NCBI GenBank assembly: GCA_900541785.1
Contig: UQKY01000068.1
Coordinates: 1-5,187 of the forward strand
Length of the DNA stretch: 5,187 bases
DNA from: an uncultured Collinsella sp.
Lineage (GTDB): Bacteria > Actinomycetota > Coriobacteriia > Coriobacteriales > Coriobacteriaceae
Direction of reading: 5' to 3'
Within the stretch, counting starts at the first letter, position 1, and each line of letters opens with the position of its first letter. Below, piece after piece: positions 1 through 5,187 of this stretch. A program made the translations under genes and the position numbers. Under the pieces are notes generated by a model. That model did no database searches and was not told the DNA's origin. It was given only the letters and a program-made list of their open reading frames with translations.

Positions 1-10
1 AGTTCCGCAC

Positions 11-45
11 GCAAAGAAGGCCACTTAATGTGGCCTTCGTCTTGC
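11..45 (-). terminator. Intrinsic terminator downstream of nrdD
   Basis: A perfect 9-bp inverted repeat (gaaggccac at 16-24, gtggccttc at 30-38) has a 5-nt loop. The stem can extend outward across a small internal loop (gcaa at 11-14 with ttgc at 42-45). Read on the minus strand, the stem is followed by a short T run (CTTCTTTGCG), which suits termination of nrdD transcripts 73 nt after the stop codon. The T tract is short, so efficiency is uncertain. The reverse orientation is less T-rich after the stem. Confidence 0.65.
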
Positions 46-110
46 GCAGGACTGTCCGAAATAGCGAGCAAATGCCCAAGCGTCCCTCTCGGTTCAGCCC
101 CGGAGCGGTA

Positions 111-2333
111 TTAGAGATGCAGCACGCGGTCGCGGATCTCCTCGGTTCGGCCCTGGTTCCAGAACTGGGTACCGATGTAGCCGCACGTACGACGAGCGAC
201 GTTCATCTTCTCCTGGTCACGATTGCCGCAATTGGGGCACTCCCACACCAGCTTGCCGTCATCCTCGACAATCTTGATCTCGCCGTCGTAGCCGCACACC
301 TGGCAGTAGTCGCTCTTGGTGTTGAGCTCGGCGTACATGATGTTGTCGTAGATGTACTGCATCACGCGAATGACAGCCTTGAGGTTGTCCTGCATGTTGG
401 GAACCTCAACGTAGGAGATAGCACCGCCCGGCGAAAGCTGCTGGAACATACCCTCGAACTTGAGCTTGTCGAATGCGTCGATCTCCTCGGACACGTGGAC
501 GTGGTAGCTGTTGGTGATGTAGCCCTTGTCCGTCACGCCCGGAATGATGCCAAAACGGCGCTGCAGGCACTTGGCGAACTTGTAGGTCGTCGACTCAAGC
601 GGGGTGCCGTACAGCGAGAAGTCGATATCGCTTTCGGCCTTCCACTCGGCGCACTTGTCGTTCATGTGCTGCATGACGGCCATGGCAAACGGCGTGCCCT
701 CCTTCTCGGTGTGGCTGTGACCCGTCATGTACTTAACGCACTCATACAGGCCGGCATAGCCCAGGCTGATCGTAGAGTATCCGCCCACGAGCAGCTTGTC
801 GATCGTCTCGCCCTTCTTCAGACGAGCGAGGGCGCCGTACTGCCACAGAATCGGTGCGGCGTCAGAAAGCGTACCCATCAGGCGCTCATGACGGCACAGC
901 AGGGCACGGTGGCACAGCTCAAGGCGCTCATCGAAGATCTTCCAGAACTTGTCCATATCCTGGTGCGAGCTCAGTGCGACATCAGGCAGGTTGATGGTCA
1001 CAACGCCCTGGTTAAAGCGACCATAGTACTTGGGCTTGTTCGGGTCGTAGTTCAGCGCGTTGGCAACATTGTTAAAGCCGTTGCCCGAACGGTCGGGCGT
1101 CAGGAAGCTGCGGCAACCCATGCAGGTGTAGCAGTCGCCGTTGCCGGCGGTCTCGCCCTTCGACAACTTGAGCTCGCGCATCTTCTTCTCGGAGATGTAA
1201 TCGGGCACCATGCGCTTGGCGGTGCACTTGGCAGCCAGCTGGGTCAGGTAGAAGTACGGGGAATCCTCGTGAACGTTATCGTCCTCGAGTACATAGATAA
1301 GCTTGGGGAATGCCGGGGTAATCCAAACGCCGGCCTCGTTCTTAACGCCCTCGTAGCGCTGGCGAAGCGTCTCCTCCACGATCATGGCAAGGTCGTGCTT
1401 CTCCTGAGGCGTACGGGCCTCGTTAAGATACATAAAGACCGTCACGAACGGCGCCTGGCCATTGGTGGTCATAAGGGTCACGACCTGATACTGAATCGTC
1501 TGGACGCCGCGACGGATCTCGTCACGCAGGCGATCCTCAACGACCTCGCGAACCTTTTCGGGAGATGCGGAAACGCCGAGCTCCTCGAGCTCGCGGGCGA
1601 CCTCGCCACGAATCTTTTGACGGCTCACCTCAACAAAGGGGGCAAGATGGGTCAGCGAGATGGACTGGCCGCCGTACTGGGAGGAAGCAACCTGGGCGAT
1701 AATCTGCGTCGCAATATTGCAGGCGGTCGAGAAGCTGTGCGGCTTCTCAATCAGCGTGCCCGAAATAACAGTGCCGTTCTGGAGCATGTCCTCCAGGTTC
1801 ACCAGATCGCAGTTGTGCATATGCTGGGCAAAGTAATCCGAATCGTGGAAATGGATCAGACCCTCATTATGGGCATCCACGATCTCCTGAGGCAGCAGCA
1901 CGCGCTGGGTCAGGTCCTTGGAAATCTCGCCAGCCATATAGTCGCGCTGAACGGAGTTGACGGTCGGGTTCTTGTTGGAGTTCTCCTGCTTGACCTCTTC
2001 GTTATTGCACTCGATCAGCGACAGGATCTTGTCATCGGTCGTGTTTTTCTGGCGCTTCAGGCTCTGAACATAGCGATAGATGATGTAGTGGCGGGCAACC
2101 TCGTAGCAGTCGAGACGCATGATCTCGTCCTCGACCAAATCCTGGATCTCCTCGACCGAAACGGTGTGGCCCGCGTTCTCGCATGCCTCGGCGACGTTTT
2201 GCGCCGCATAAACCACCTGGCGGTCGGTTAGACGAGAGCTCTCCTCGACCTCCAAGTTAGCGGCGCGGATGGCATTGACAATCTTATCGATGTCAAAGAC
2301 AACCTCGGTGCCGCTGCGCTTGATGATCTTCAT
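111..2333 (-). CDS. nrdD: Anaerobic (class III) ribonucleoside-triphosphate reductase, complete, 740 aa
   Basis: Reduces ribonucleoside triphosphates to dNTPs under anoxia using a glycyl radical installed by the radical-SAM activase NrdG; cytoplasmic. An N-terminal ATP-cone (residues ~2-92, starting KIIKRSG) senses dATP/ATP. The catalytic barrel follows, with HNCDLVNL around C175, YGGQS at 220-224 and the CMGCRSFL motif at 404-411. C175 and C407 are the likely active-site cysteines by family analogy. The C-terminus has a zinc site (C677, C680, C699, C702) and the glycyl-radical loop RRTCGYIGT with G718. Length is close to the ~710 aa of E. coli NrdD, and no key residue is missing. I chose the ATG at 2333 because AAAGAGG lies 7 nt upstream and the protein then begins directly at the ATP-cone. 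An in-frame ATG at 2363 would add MRLRRERGKR (750 aa) but has a weak ribosome site. Upstream NrdR boxes support the assignment. nrdG is not adjacent in the visible sequence. Confidence 0.97.
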   Translation of the reverse strand: MKIIKRSGTEVVFDIDKIVNAIRAANLEVEESSRLTDRQVVYAAQNVAEACENAGHTVSVEEIQDLVEDEIMRLDCYEVARHYIIYRYVQSLKRQKNTTDDKILSLIECNNEEVKQENSNKNPTVNSVQRDYMAGEISKDLTQRVLLPQEIVDAHNEGLIHFHDSDYFAQHMHNCDLVNLEDMLQNGTVISGTLIEKPHSFSTACNIATQIIAQVASSQYGGQSISLTHLAPFVEVSRQKIRGEVARELEELGVSASPEKVREVVEDRLRDEIRRGVQTIQYQVVTLMTTNGQAPFVTVFMYLNEARTPQEKHDLAMIVEETLRQRYEGVKNEAGVWITPAFPKLIYVLEDDNVHEDSPYFYLTQLAAKCTAKRMVPDYISEKKMRELKLSKGETAGNGDCYTCMGCRSFLTPDRSGNGFNNVANALNYDPNKPKYYGRFNQGVVTINLPDVALSSHQDMDKFWKIFDERLELCHRALLCRHERLMGTLSDAAPILWQYGALARLKKGETIDKLLVGGYSTISLGYAGLYECVKYMTGHSHTEKEGTPFAMAVMQHMNDKCAEWKAESDIDFSLYGTPLESTTYKFAKCLQRRFGIIPGVTDKGYITNSYHVHVSEEIDAFDKLKFEGMFQQLSPGGAISYVEVPNMQDNLKAVIRVMQYIYDNIMYAELNTKSDYCQVCGYDGEIKIVEDDGKLVWECPNCGNRDQEKMNVARRTCGYIGTQFWNQGRTEEIRDRVLHL

Positions 2334-2553
2334 CCTCTTGCCTCTTTCGCGTCGTAGCCTCATTGCGCTTCAGAGCCAAACGATGCCCGGCAGGGCTTGC
2401 CCCTGTCTTGCGGCGCCGTCGCGCAATCTGTGTTCTCGATAAACCATAGGTCCTCATGCGGACATTCCTCGCGGCCGATCAAGCGGCTCAAAGGCGTGTC
2501 CAAATGGGGTGAATAAGGTCCTCGTTCTCTGTCCGCCATCTATCATACGACAA
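2334..2553 (-). other. Predicted nrdD 5' leader, about 220 nt, with a possible 59-codon open frame
   Basis: If transcription starts about 7 nt after the -10 at 2561-2566, the nrdD mRNA carries an unusually long leader. It holds an open frame from an ATG at 2539 to a TGA at 2360-2362 (59 aa, beginning MADRERGPYS). That stop overlaps the alternative nrdD ATG at 2363 as ATGA. I see no clear ribosome site for the small frame, and its codon use is mixed (AGA, CGA, GGA and AGG are present), so I do not call it a gene. Short stems are possible at 2391-2405 and 2408-2426. I recognise no known riboswitch class. Confidence 0.4.
2341..2347 (-). promoter_or_regulatory. Ribosome binding site that decides the nrdD start
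   Basis: The minus strand reads AAAGAGG, then 7 nt, then the ATG at 2333. This spacing is near ideal. The alternative ATG at 2363 is preceded only by a weak GAAG-like element, so the shorter 740-aa protein is preferred. Confidence 0.7.
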
Positions 2554-2558
2554 AGATG

Positions 2559-2574
2559 CATCTATATCCTGTAT
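2559..2574 (-). promoter_or_regulatory. Degenerate NrdR box overlapping the nrdD -10
   Basis: catctatatcctgtat matches the NrdR consensus acaCwAtATaTwGtgt at 10 of 16 positions, including CTATAT and TGT in the core. It starts exactly 32 bp from the near-perfect box at 2591, leaving a 16-bp gap. That is the three-turn spacing typical of paired NrdR boxes. It is weak by itself; the spacing and its position over the -10 make it credible. Confidence 0.55.
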
Positions 2575-2590
2575 TCTTTTTTTAGGTCAA
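2561..2590 (-). promoter_or_regulatory. Predicted sigma-70-type promoter of nrdD
   Basis: On the minus strand, TTGACC (2590-2585) is separated by 18 nt from TATAGA (2566-2561). The spacer contains an A-rich run. Both elements are good matches to the housekeeping consensus. The two NrdR-box-like sites abut the -35 and cover the -10, which fits repression by blocking RNA polymerase. The start site is inferred near 2553-2555. Confidence 0.65.
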
Positions 2591-2606
2591 ACACAACATA
2601 TAGTGT
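2591..2606 (-). promoter_or_regulatory. NrdR box (near-perfect) upstream of nrdD
   Basis: acacaacatatagtgt matches the NrdR consensus acaCwAtATaTwGtgt at 15 of 16 positions. NrdR is the ATP-cone repressor that binds paired boxes in ribonucleotide reductase promoters when dATP is high. The site abuts the predicted -35 and lies upstream of an nrdD gene, exactly where such a box is expected. Confidence 0.88.
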
Positions 2607-2643
2607 TTCAGCAGGTCAAAGCAATTGGTCATTTTGCAGACGC

Positions 2644-2649
2644 ATTATA
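2644..2649 (-). promoter_or_regulatory. Possible second, upstream -10 element for nrdD
   Basis: The minus strand has a perfect TATAAT here, but no good -35 at 16-18 nt upstream. An imperfect palindrome (ggtaaaacgttacc, 2672-2685) sits where the -35 region would be, so an activator- or repressor-controlled promoter is possible. It is weak evidence alone. Confidence 0.25.
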
Positions 2650-2807
2650 AATGAGGGGTTCTTGGCGAGTCGGTAAAACGTTACCAACACGGCTACCTGC
2701 ATGGCAGTTATAAAACCCCCTTAGTCAAGCCGCTGACAAATCCTACCAAAACCAAGCCGCTCACGCCAAAAGAATCCAAAAGATTATGCTTGACCAACAT
2801 GTTGCGG

Positions 2808-2887
2808 TCGAATGCCGGCGGACGGAGCGACGGGACTGCAAACGCTCGGAAGACTGTAGCCCCGGCACCCCGTCCGCCGGCATTCGA
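2808..2887. repeat. Large palindrome with an 18-bp perfect stem
   Basis: The arms at 2808-2825 and 2870-2887 are perfect inverted repeats (core cgaatgccggcggacgg / ccgtccgccggcattcg), GC-rich, enclosing 44 nt. The interior can fold further, with ggg/ccc followed by ctgca/tgtag after a bulge, giving one long stem-loop of about 80 nt. It could be a dispersed intergenic palindromic repeat, a structured RNA or a cruciform-forming site. No T run follows on either strand, so a simple terminator is unlikely. I see no flanking target duplication. Confidence 0.75.
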
Positions 2888-2890
2888 TAG

Positions 2891-2936
2891 GCGAGGAGCT
2901 ATTACTTCTCTTCGCGAGCTATCAAGCCATTGATAG
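2891..2936. repeat. Two small adjacent hairpins
   Basis: The first has arms gcgaggag (2891-2898) and ctcttcgc (2908-2915), 8 bp including one G-U pair, with a 9-nt loop. The second has arms ctatcaa (2919-2925) and ttgatag (2930-2936), a perfect 7-bp stem with a 4-nt loop. They fill the space between the large palindrome and the GC hairpin at 2942. Their function is unknown. Confidence 0.5.
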
Positions 2937-2941
2937 AAAGA

Positions 2942-2967
2942 GGGCCGCCGGCATATGTCGGCGGCCC
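2942..2967 (-). terminator. Hairpin terminator after the MFS gene
   Basis: A perfect 9-bp all-GC stem (gggccgccg at 2942-2950, cggcggccc at 2959-2967) has an 8-nt loop. On the minus strand it is followed by TCTTTCT, a short T-rich tail. It lies about 40 nt after the MFS stop codon and probably ends the kinase-transporter transcript. Confidence 0.7.
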
Positions 2968-3007
2968 CGATAAAACATGATGGGCGGCAAAGCAACTACT
3001 CGAGCGG

Positions 3008-4207
3008 TTACTCCGCCTCGCCGCTGGCCGCCATCTTCTCGGCCTCGGCAAGCTGGGCCGGAGTGAGCTTGCGATACTTAATGGCGCCAAAGACGACACA
3101 AGCCGCACAGACGATTATGCCGGCGATGAACTTCTGGTCAATCGTTGCACCAAACGGCGACGTCACGGCCTCAAACACAATGGGAGACAGTGCCATGCCA
3201 AAGTTGATGCCCGCCATGCCAATGGCGAGGTTAAACGCACGTCCCTCGGGAGCAGAGTTGCCGGCGGCAAAATTGCCCTCCAGCGGCACGTAGGTCTCCT
3301 TGCCCAGCGCAACGACAAAGCCCGCAACGCACAGCACCATAAAGGCGGGCGCAACCAGCGTCAGGCCCAGGCCAACGAGCGTCACGCCCCACGCGATCGG
3401 CATCGACAGGTTCTTGAACTTGGCAAACAGCGGGCCCACTAAAAGGCCAGCCGCAATGCCGGCGACCGTCATGACGGTCGAAGCGAGGCCAGCCTCAACA
3501 GTGCCGCCAAAGCCGCGACCCACGACAAGCAGCGAGACATTGGAGCTAAAGAGCTGGAACGTGAGTACGAACACAAAGCTCATGACCGTGATAATTGCGA
3601 CCTCTTTGGGCATGTTGGCAAACACGTTGATCTTACGCTTGGGCTCAAGATGACCCTCGGGCAGGCAGACGGCCTCAATGACGATAAACACGATCATGAT
3701 GAAGTACGCCGCATAGCTGTGGAACCACTCGGCAGAACCCAAGATGCCGGAAACCATCGTCCAGATAATGCCACCCAGTGCAACAAAGGTTGAGTAGATG
3801 CCCATGACAAACGAACGCTGCTTGCCACCGAAATAGTCGGCGATCAGAGCGTCGGTCGAGTTCTGCACGGCGCCAAGGCCAAGACCCATCACGGCAGAGG
3901 CCGCAAGAACCTGGGCAAGCGAATCGTGGAACACCAGCACCGAGGCGCCGGCGAGCATCACGATAACGTGGCCGACAAGCGTCGTCTTCTTCTTGGATAC
4001 ACGCGAGGCGAGCTGGGAAGACACGAGCATGGCGGACACAGCCATCATGAGCGGAATGATGCCGATGATCATCTGGACGGCAGCGATGTTCTCATTGGGA
4101 AACGCCGCCGCAACAGAGGCCACGATGGGGACGGGCACCAACATGCCCATAATGCACATGGCGGCAGCATAAATGCCCACCAGGTACTTGATCTTGGTTT
4201 TATCCAT
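3008..4207 (-). CDS. MFS transporter, 12 predicted helices, 399 aa
   Basis: Integral inner-membrane secondary transporter of the major facilitator superfamily; substrate not determinable from sequence. Hydrophobic segments can be placed at about residues 8-30, 45-66, 76-94, 97-119, 134-155, 164-182, then after a basic central loop (EPKRKINVF, 188-196) at 202-222, 237-260, 269-285, 288-302, 325-345 and 357-376. The loop between helices 2 and 3 (SQLASRVSKKKTTLVGH, 64-80) corresponds to MFS motif A in degenerate form. The C-terminal tail is short and charged. Length is typical. The ATG at 4207 is supported by AAGGA 6 nt upstream. It follows the butyrate kinase gene by 73 bases on the same strand, so transport of a short-chain acid or a related metabolite is an attractive but unproven role. 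Confidence 0.9.
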   Translation of the reverse strand: MDKTKIKYLVGIYAAAMCIMGMLVPVPIVASVAAAFPNENIAAVQMIIGIIPLMMAVSAMLVSSQLASRVSKKKTTLVGHVIVMLAGASVLVFHDSLAQVLAASAVMGLGLGAVQNSTDALIADYFGGKQRSFVMGIYSTFVALGGIIWTMVSGILGSAEWFHSYAAYFIMIVFIVIEAVCLPEGHLEPKRKINVFANMPKEVAIITVMSFVFVLTFQLFSSNVSLLVVGRGFGGTVEAGLASTVMTVAGIAAGLLVGPLFAKFKNLSMPIAWGVTLVGLGLTLVAPAFMVLCVAGFVVALGKETYVPLEGNFAAGNSAPEGRAFNLAIGMAGINFGMALSPIVFEAVTSPFGATIDQKFIAGIIVCAACVVFGAIKYRKLTPAQLAEAEKMAASGEAE

Positions 4208-4213
4208 GATCCA

Positions 4214-4218
4214 TCCTT
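4214..4218 (-). promoter_or_regulatory. Ribosome binding site of the MFS gene
   Basis: The minus strand reads AAGGA, then 6 nt (TGGATC), then the ATG at 4207. This fixes the start of the transporter and gives it independent translation from the upstream kinase. Confidence 0.7.
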
Positions 4219-4236
4219 ACACTTAGAAAAAGGGTC

Positions 4237-4267
4237 GGAGCGGCCGGACGTCACCATCGGCCGCCCC
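4237..4267 (-). terminator. Hairpin in the kinase-MFS gap; possible attenuator or partial terminator
   Basis: Arms at 4237-4246 and 4258-4267 form a 10-bp GC-rich stem with one G-U pair (minus strand GGGGCGGCCG / CGGCCGCTCC) and an 11-nt loop. A TTTTT run (4231-4227) comes 5 nt after the stem, which is further than in efficient intrinsic terminators. It may lower MFS expression relative to the kinase or protect the kinase mRNA end. I found no convincing separate promoter for the MFS gene in the gap. Confidence 0.45.
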
Positions 4268-4280
4268 AAACACAGCACTA

Positions 4281-5187
4281 TCAGTCGTTAAAACCAGTGA
4301 ACACGGGCTCTCCGCTGTACACGAGCGCTTCCTCGACACCATCGAGCACGCGGCAGGCGCCAGACGCCATCGCCTCGAGCTCAAACTCGCCGGGATAAGC
4401 CGACACGGGGGCGATCCAAGAGCAGCATTCCTCAATCGAGGCAACGAGCTCCTTGCTGTGGACCATGCCGCCTCCGAGCAAGATACCGTCGACATCGCCC
4501 TTCAGCACACATGCCATCTCGCCAATCCACTTGCAGATTTGGTAGACCATTGCATCCCAGGCGCGAGCTGCGGCCTTATCTCCCGCTGCAGCACGTTCGC
4601 ACACCTCGATGGCATCGGAGGTACCCAAAAGGTCAACGAAGCCGCCAGTCTTCATGCAATGGGCGCGGGCGACATCAAGACCGTGCTCCGCGGTGTACTT
4701 TGCGACCTCGATCGCGGGAACCGATCCGCAGCGCGTCGGCGCCATGGGGCCTTCGCCGCCAACGATGTCGTTGCCGTCGACCATCTTGCCCTTAAGGTGG
4801 GCAGAAATCGAAATGCCACCGCCGATATGACAGACAATAAAGTTGCACTCGTCGTATGCGCGACCGAGCTTTGCCGCATGGCGGATGGCGGTCTCTTTGA
4901 GATTAAGGGCGTGCAGGTGCACGTTTCGATACACGCCCTTAATGCCCGTCATGCGTGCGAGGTCGCACAGCTCGTCGGTATCGGGAGGATTCACCACAAA
5001 GGCGGGCTTGCCACATTTCACGGCAAATTCGTGGGCAATCTGGGGCCCCAGCTGCGCCGGGTGCCGAACGCCATTCGCACCGATGCGGGCATGCTCGAGC
5101 ATAACCTCGTTGATGGCATACGTACCACCGGGCAGCGAAAGCAAGCCACCACCGCGACCGACAAATGCATCAAAGTCCTCGAGCTTT
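4281..5187 (-). CDS. buk: Butyrate kinase family protein, 5' end beyond the window (301 residues visible)
   Basis: ATP-dependent carboxylate kinase of the acetokinase (ASKHA) superfamily; converts butyryl phosphate + ADP to butyrate + ATP, or the reverse, in the cytoplasm. Numbering the visible residues from the window edge: FVGRGG at 8-13, PGGTYAINEVML at 19-30, the HALN segment at 92-95, the phosphate-binding HIGGGISISAH at 120-130, GGEGPMAPTRCGSVP at 143-157, LLGTSD at 186-191, the second nucleotide-binding loop GILLGGGMVHS at 234-244, and YPGEFELEAMA at 264-274. This order and spacing fit Buk rather than acetate kinase. The frame is open to the window edge, so the TTG at 5144 is internal; roughly 50 N-terminal residues are missing against the usual ~355. 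Branched-chain fatty-acid kinase is an alternative substrate class. A phosphotransbutyrylase gene (ptb) often precedes buk and could lie just outside. Confidence 0.9.
   Translation of the reverse strand, partial: KLEDFDAFVGRGGGLLSLPGGTYAINEVMLEHARIGANGVRHPAQLGPQIAHEFAVKCGKPAFVVNPPDTDELCDLARMTGIKGVYRNVHLHALNLKETAIRHAAKLGRAYDECNFIVCHIGGGISISAHLKGKMVDGNDIVGGEGPMAPTRCGSVPAIEVAKYTAEHGLDVARAHCMKTGGFVDLLGTSDAIEVCERAAAGDKAAARAWDAMVYQICKWIGEMACVLKGDVDGILLGGGMVHSKELVASIEECCSWIAPVSAYPGEFELEAMASGACRVLDGVEEALVYSGEPVFTGFND

Noticed and set aside
30..2231. 733-aa open frame on the plus strand opposite nrdD
   Set aside because: It is in exact codon-on-codon register with nrdD, so a stop would require a sense TTA, CTA or TCA codon, which this gene avoids (it ends at the first such codon, a CTA for Leu35). 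The product is a low-complexity L/V/A/H-rich antisense translation, while the minus-strand frame has full NrdD motifs.
2672..2685. CcpA/LacI-type operator
   Set aside because: The palindrome is imperfect and not centred on CG as such operators usually are; the match to the catabolite-response consensus is poor. It is kept only as an unassigned palindrome.
2708..2995. 95-aa minus-strand frame in the intergenic region
   Set aside because: Most of it is translation through both arms of the palindrome and the other hairpins. It starts inside a terminator-containing stretch without a ribosome site and has no recognisable domain. Only its last 30 codons are noted as a weak finding.
2955..3293. 112-aa plus-strand frame overlapping the MFS 3' end
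   Set aside because: Antisense shadow of the transporter gene; no promoter, ribosome site or domain.
3300..4291. Plus-strand frames opposite the MFS gene (3300-3653, 3926-4291)
   Set aside because: Antisense shadows with low-complexity composition; the minus-strand MFS frame is continuous with clear membrane helices and a ribosome site.
4223..4879. Frames at 4223-4495 (minus), 4511-4795 and 4609-4830 (plus) and 4652-4879 (minus)
   Set aside because: All overlap the butyrate kinase gene in other frames and have Arg/Ser/Pro-rich out-of-frame composition typical of GC-rich shadows.
5142..5144. TTG at 5144 as the start of the kinase
   Set aside because: The frame continues upstream to the window edge with conserved Buk residues (DFDAFVGRGG), so the true start is outside the window.

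Overview
The window looks like chromosomal DNA of an anaerobic, fairly GC-rich bacterium. Supporting signs are a class III (oxygen-sensitive, glycyl-radical) ribonucleotide reductase, a butyrate-kinase-type enzyme, and strong avoidance of AT-rich codons. The overall style fits a gut actinobacterium of the Coriobacteriia (Collinsella-like). That placement is an inference from protein and codon style, not from a database match.

All three protein-coding genes lie on the minus strand, so transcription runs right to left. From right to left: (1) 5187-4281, a butyrate kinase family gene whose first ~50 codons lie beyond the window edge; (2) a 73-base gap holding a GC hairpin and a good ribosome binding site; (3) 4207-3008, a 12-helix MFS transporter; (4) a 674-base intergenic region (3007-2334); (5) 2333-111, anaerobic ribonucleoside-triphosphate reductase (nrdD); (6) 110-1, a non-coding tail with an intrinsic terminator hairpin. 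The kinase and transporter probably form one operon that ends at a GC hairpin at 2942-2967. nrdD is a separate unit with its own promoter.

The intergenic region is the most informative non-coding part. Next to the MFS stop it contains four hairpins in a row (2942-2967, 2919-2936, 2891-2915, 2808-2887). The last has an 18-bp perfect stem. Closer to nrdD is a promoter (-35 at 2585-2590, -10 at 2561-2566) with two tandem NrdR-box-like sites exactly 32 bp apart. One is a 15/16 match to the consensus and abuts the -35; the other is degenerate and covers the -10. This implies that nrdD is repressed by NrdR when dATP is high. Between the promoter and nrdD is a leader of about 220 nt with an uncharacterised 59-codon open frame.

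No nrdG (activase) gene is visible. nrdD is followed by a terminator, so the activase must be encoded elsewhere or further downstream. I found no tRNA, rRNA, CRISPR array, transposase or clear new multi-gene system. The candidates for something undescribed are the large palindrome, the hairpin cluster and the nrdD leader.
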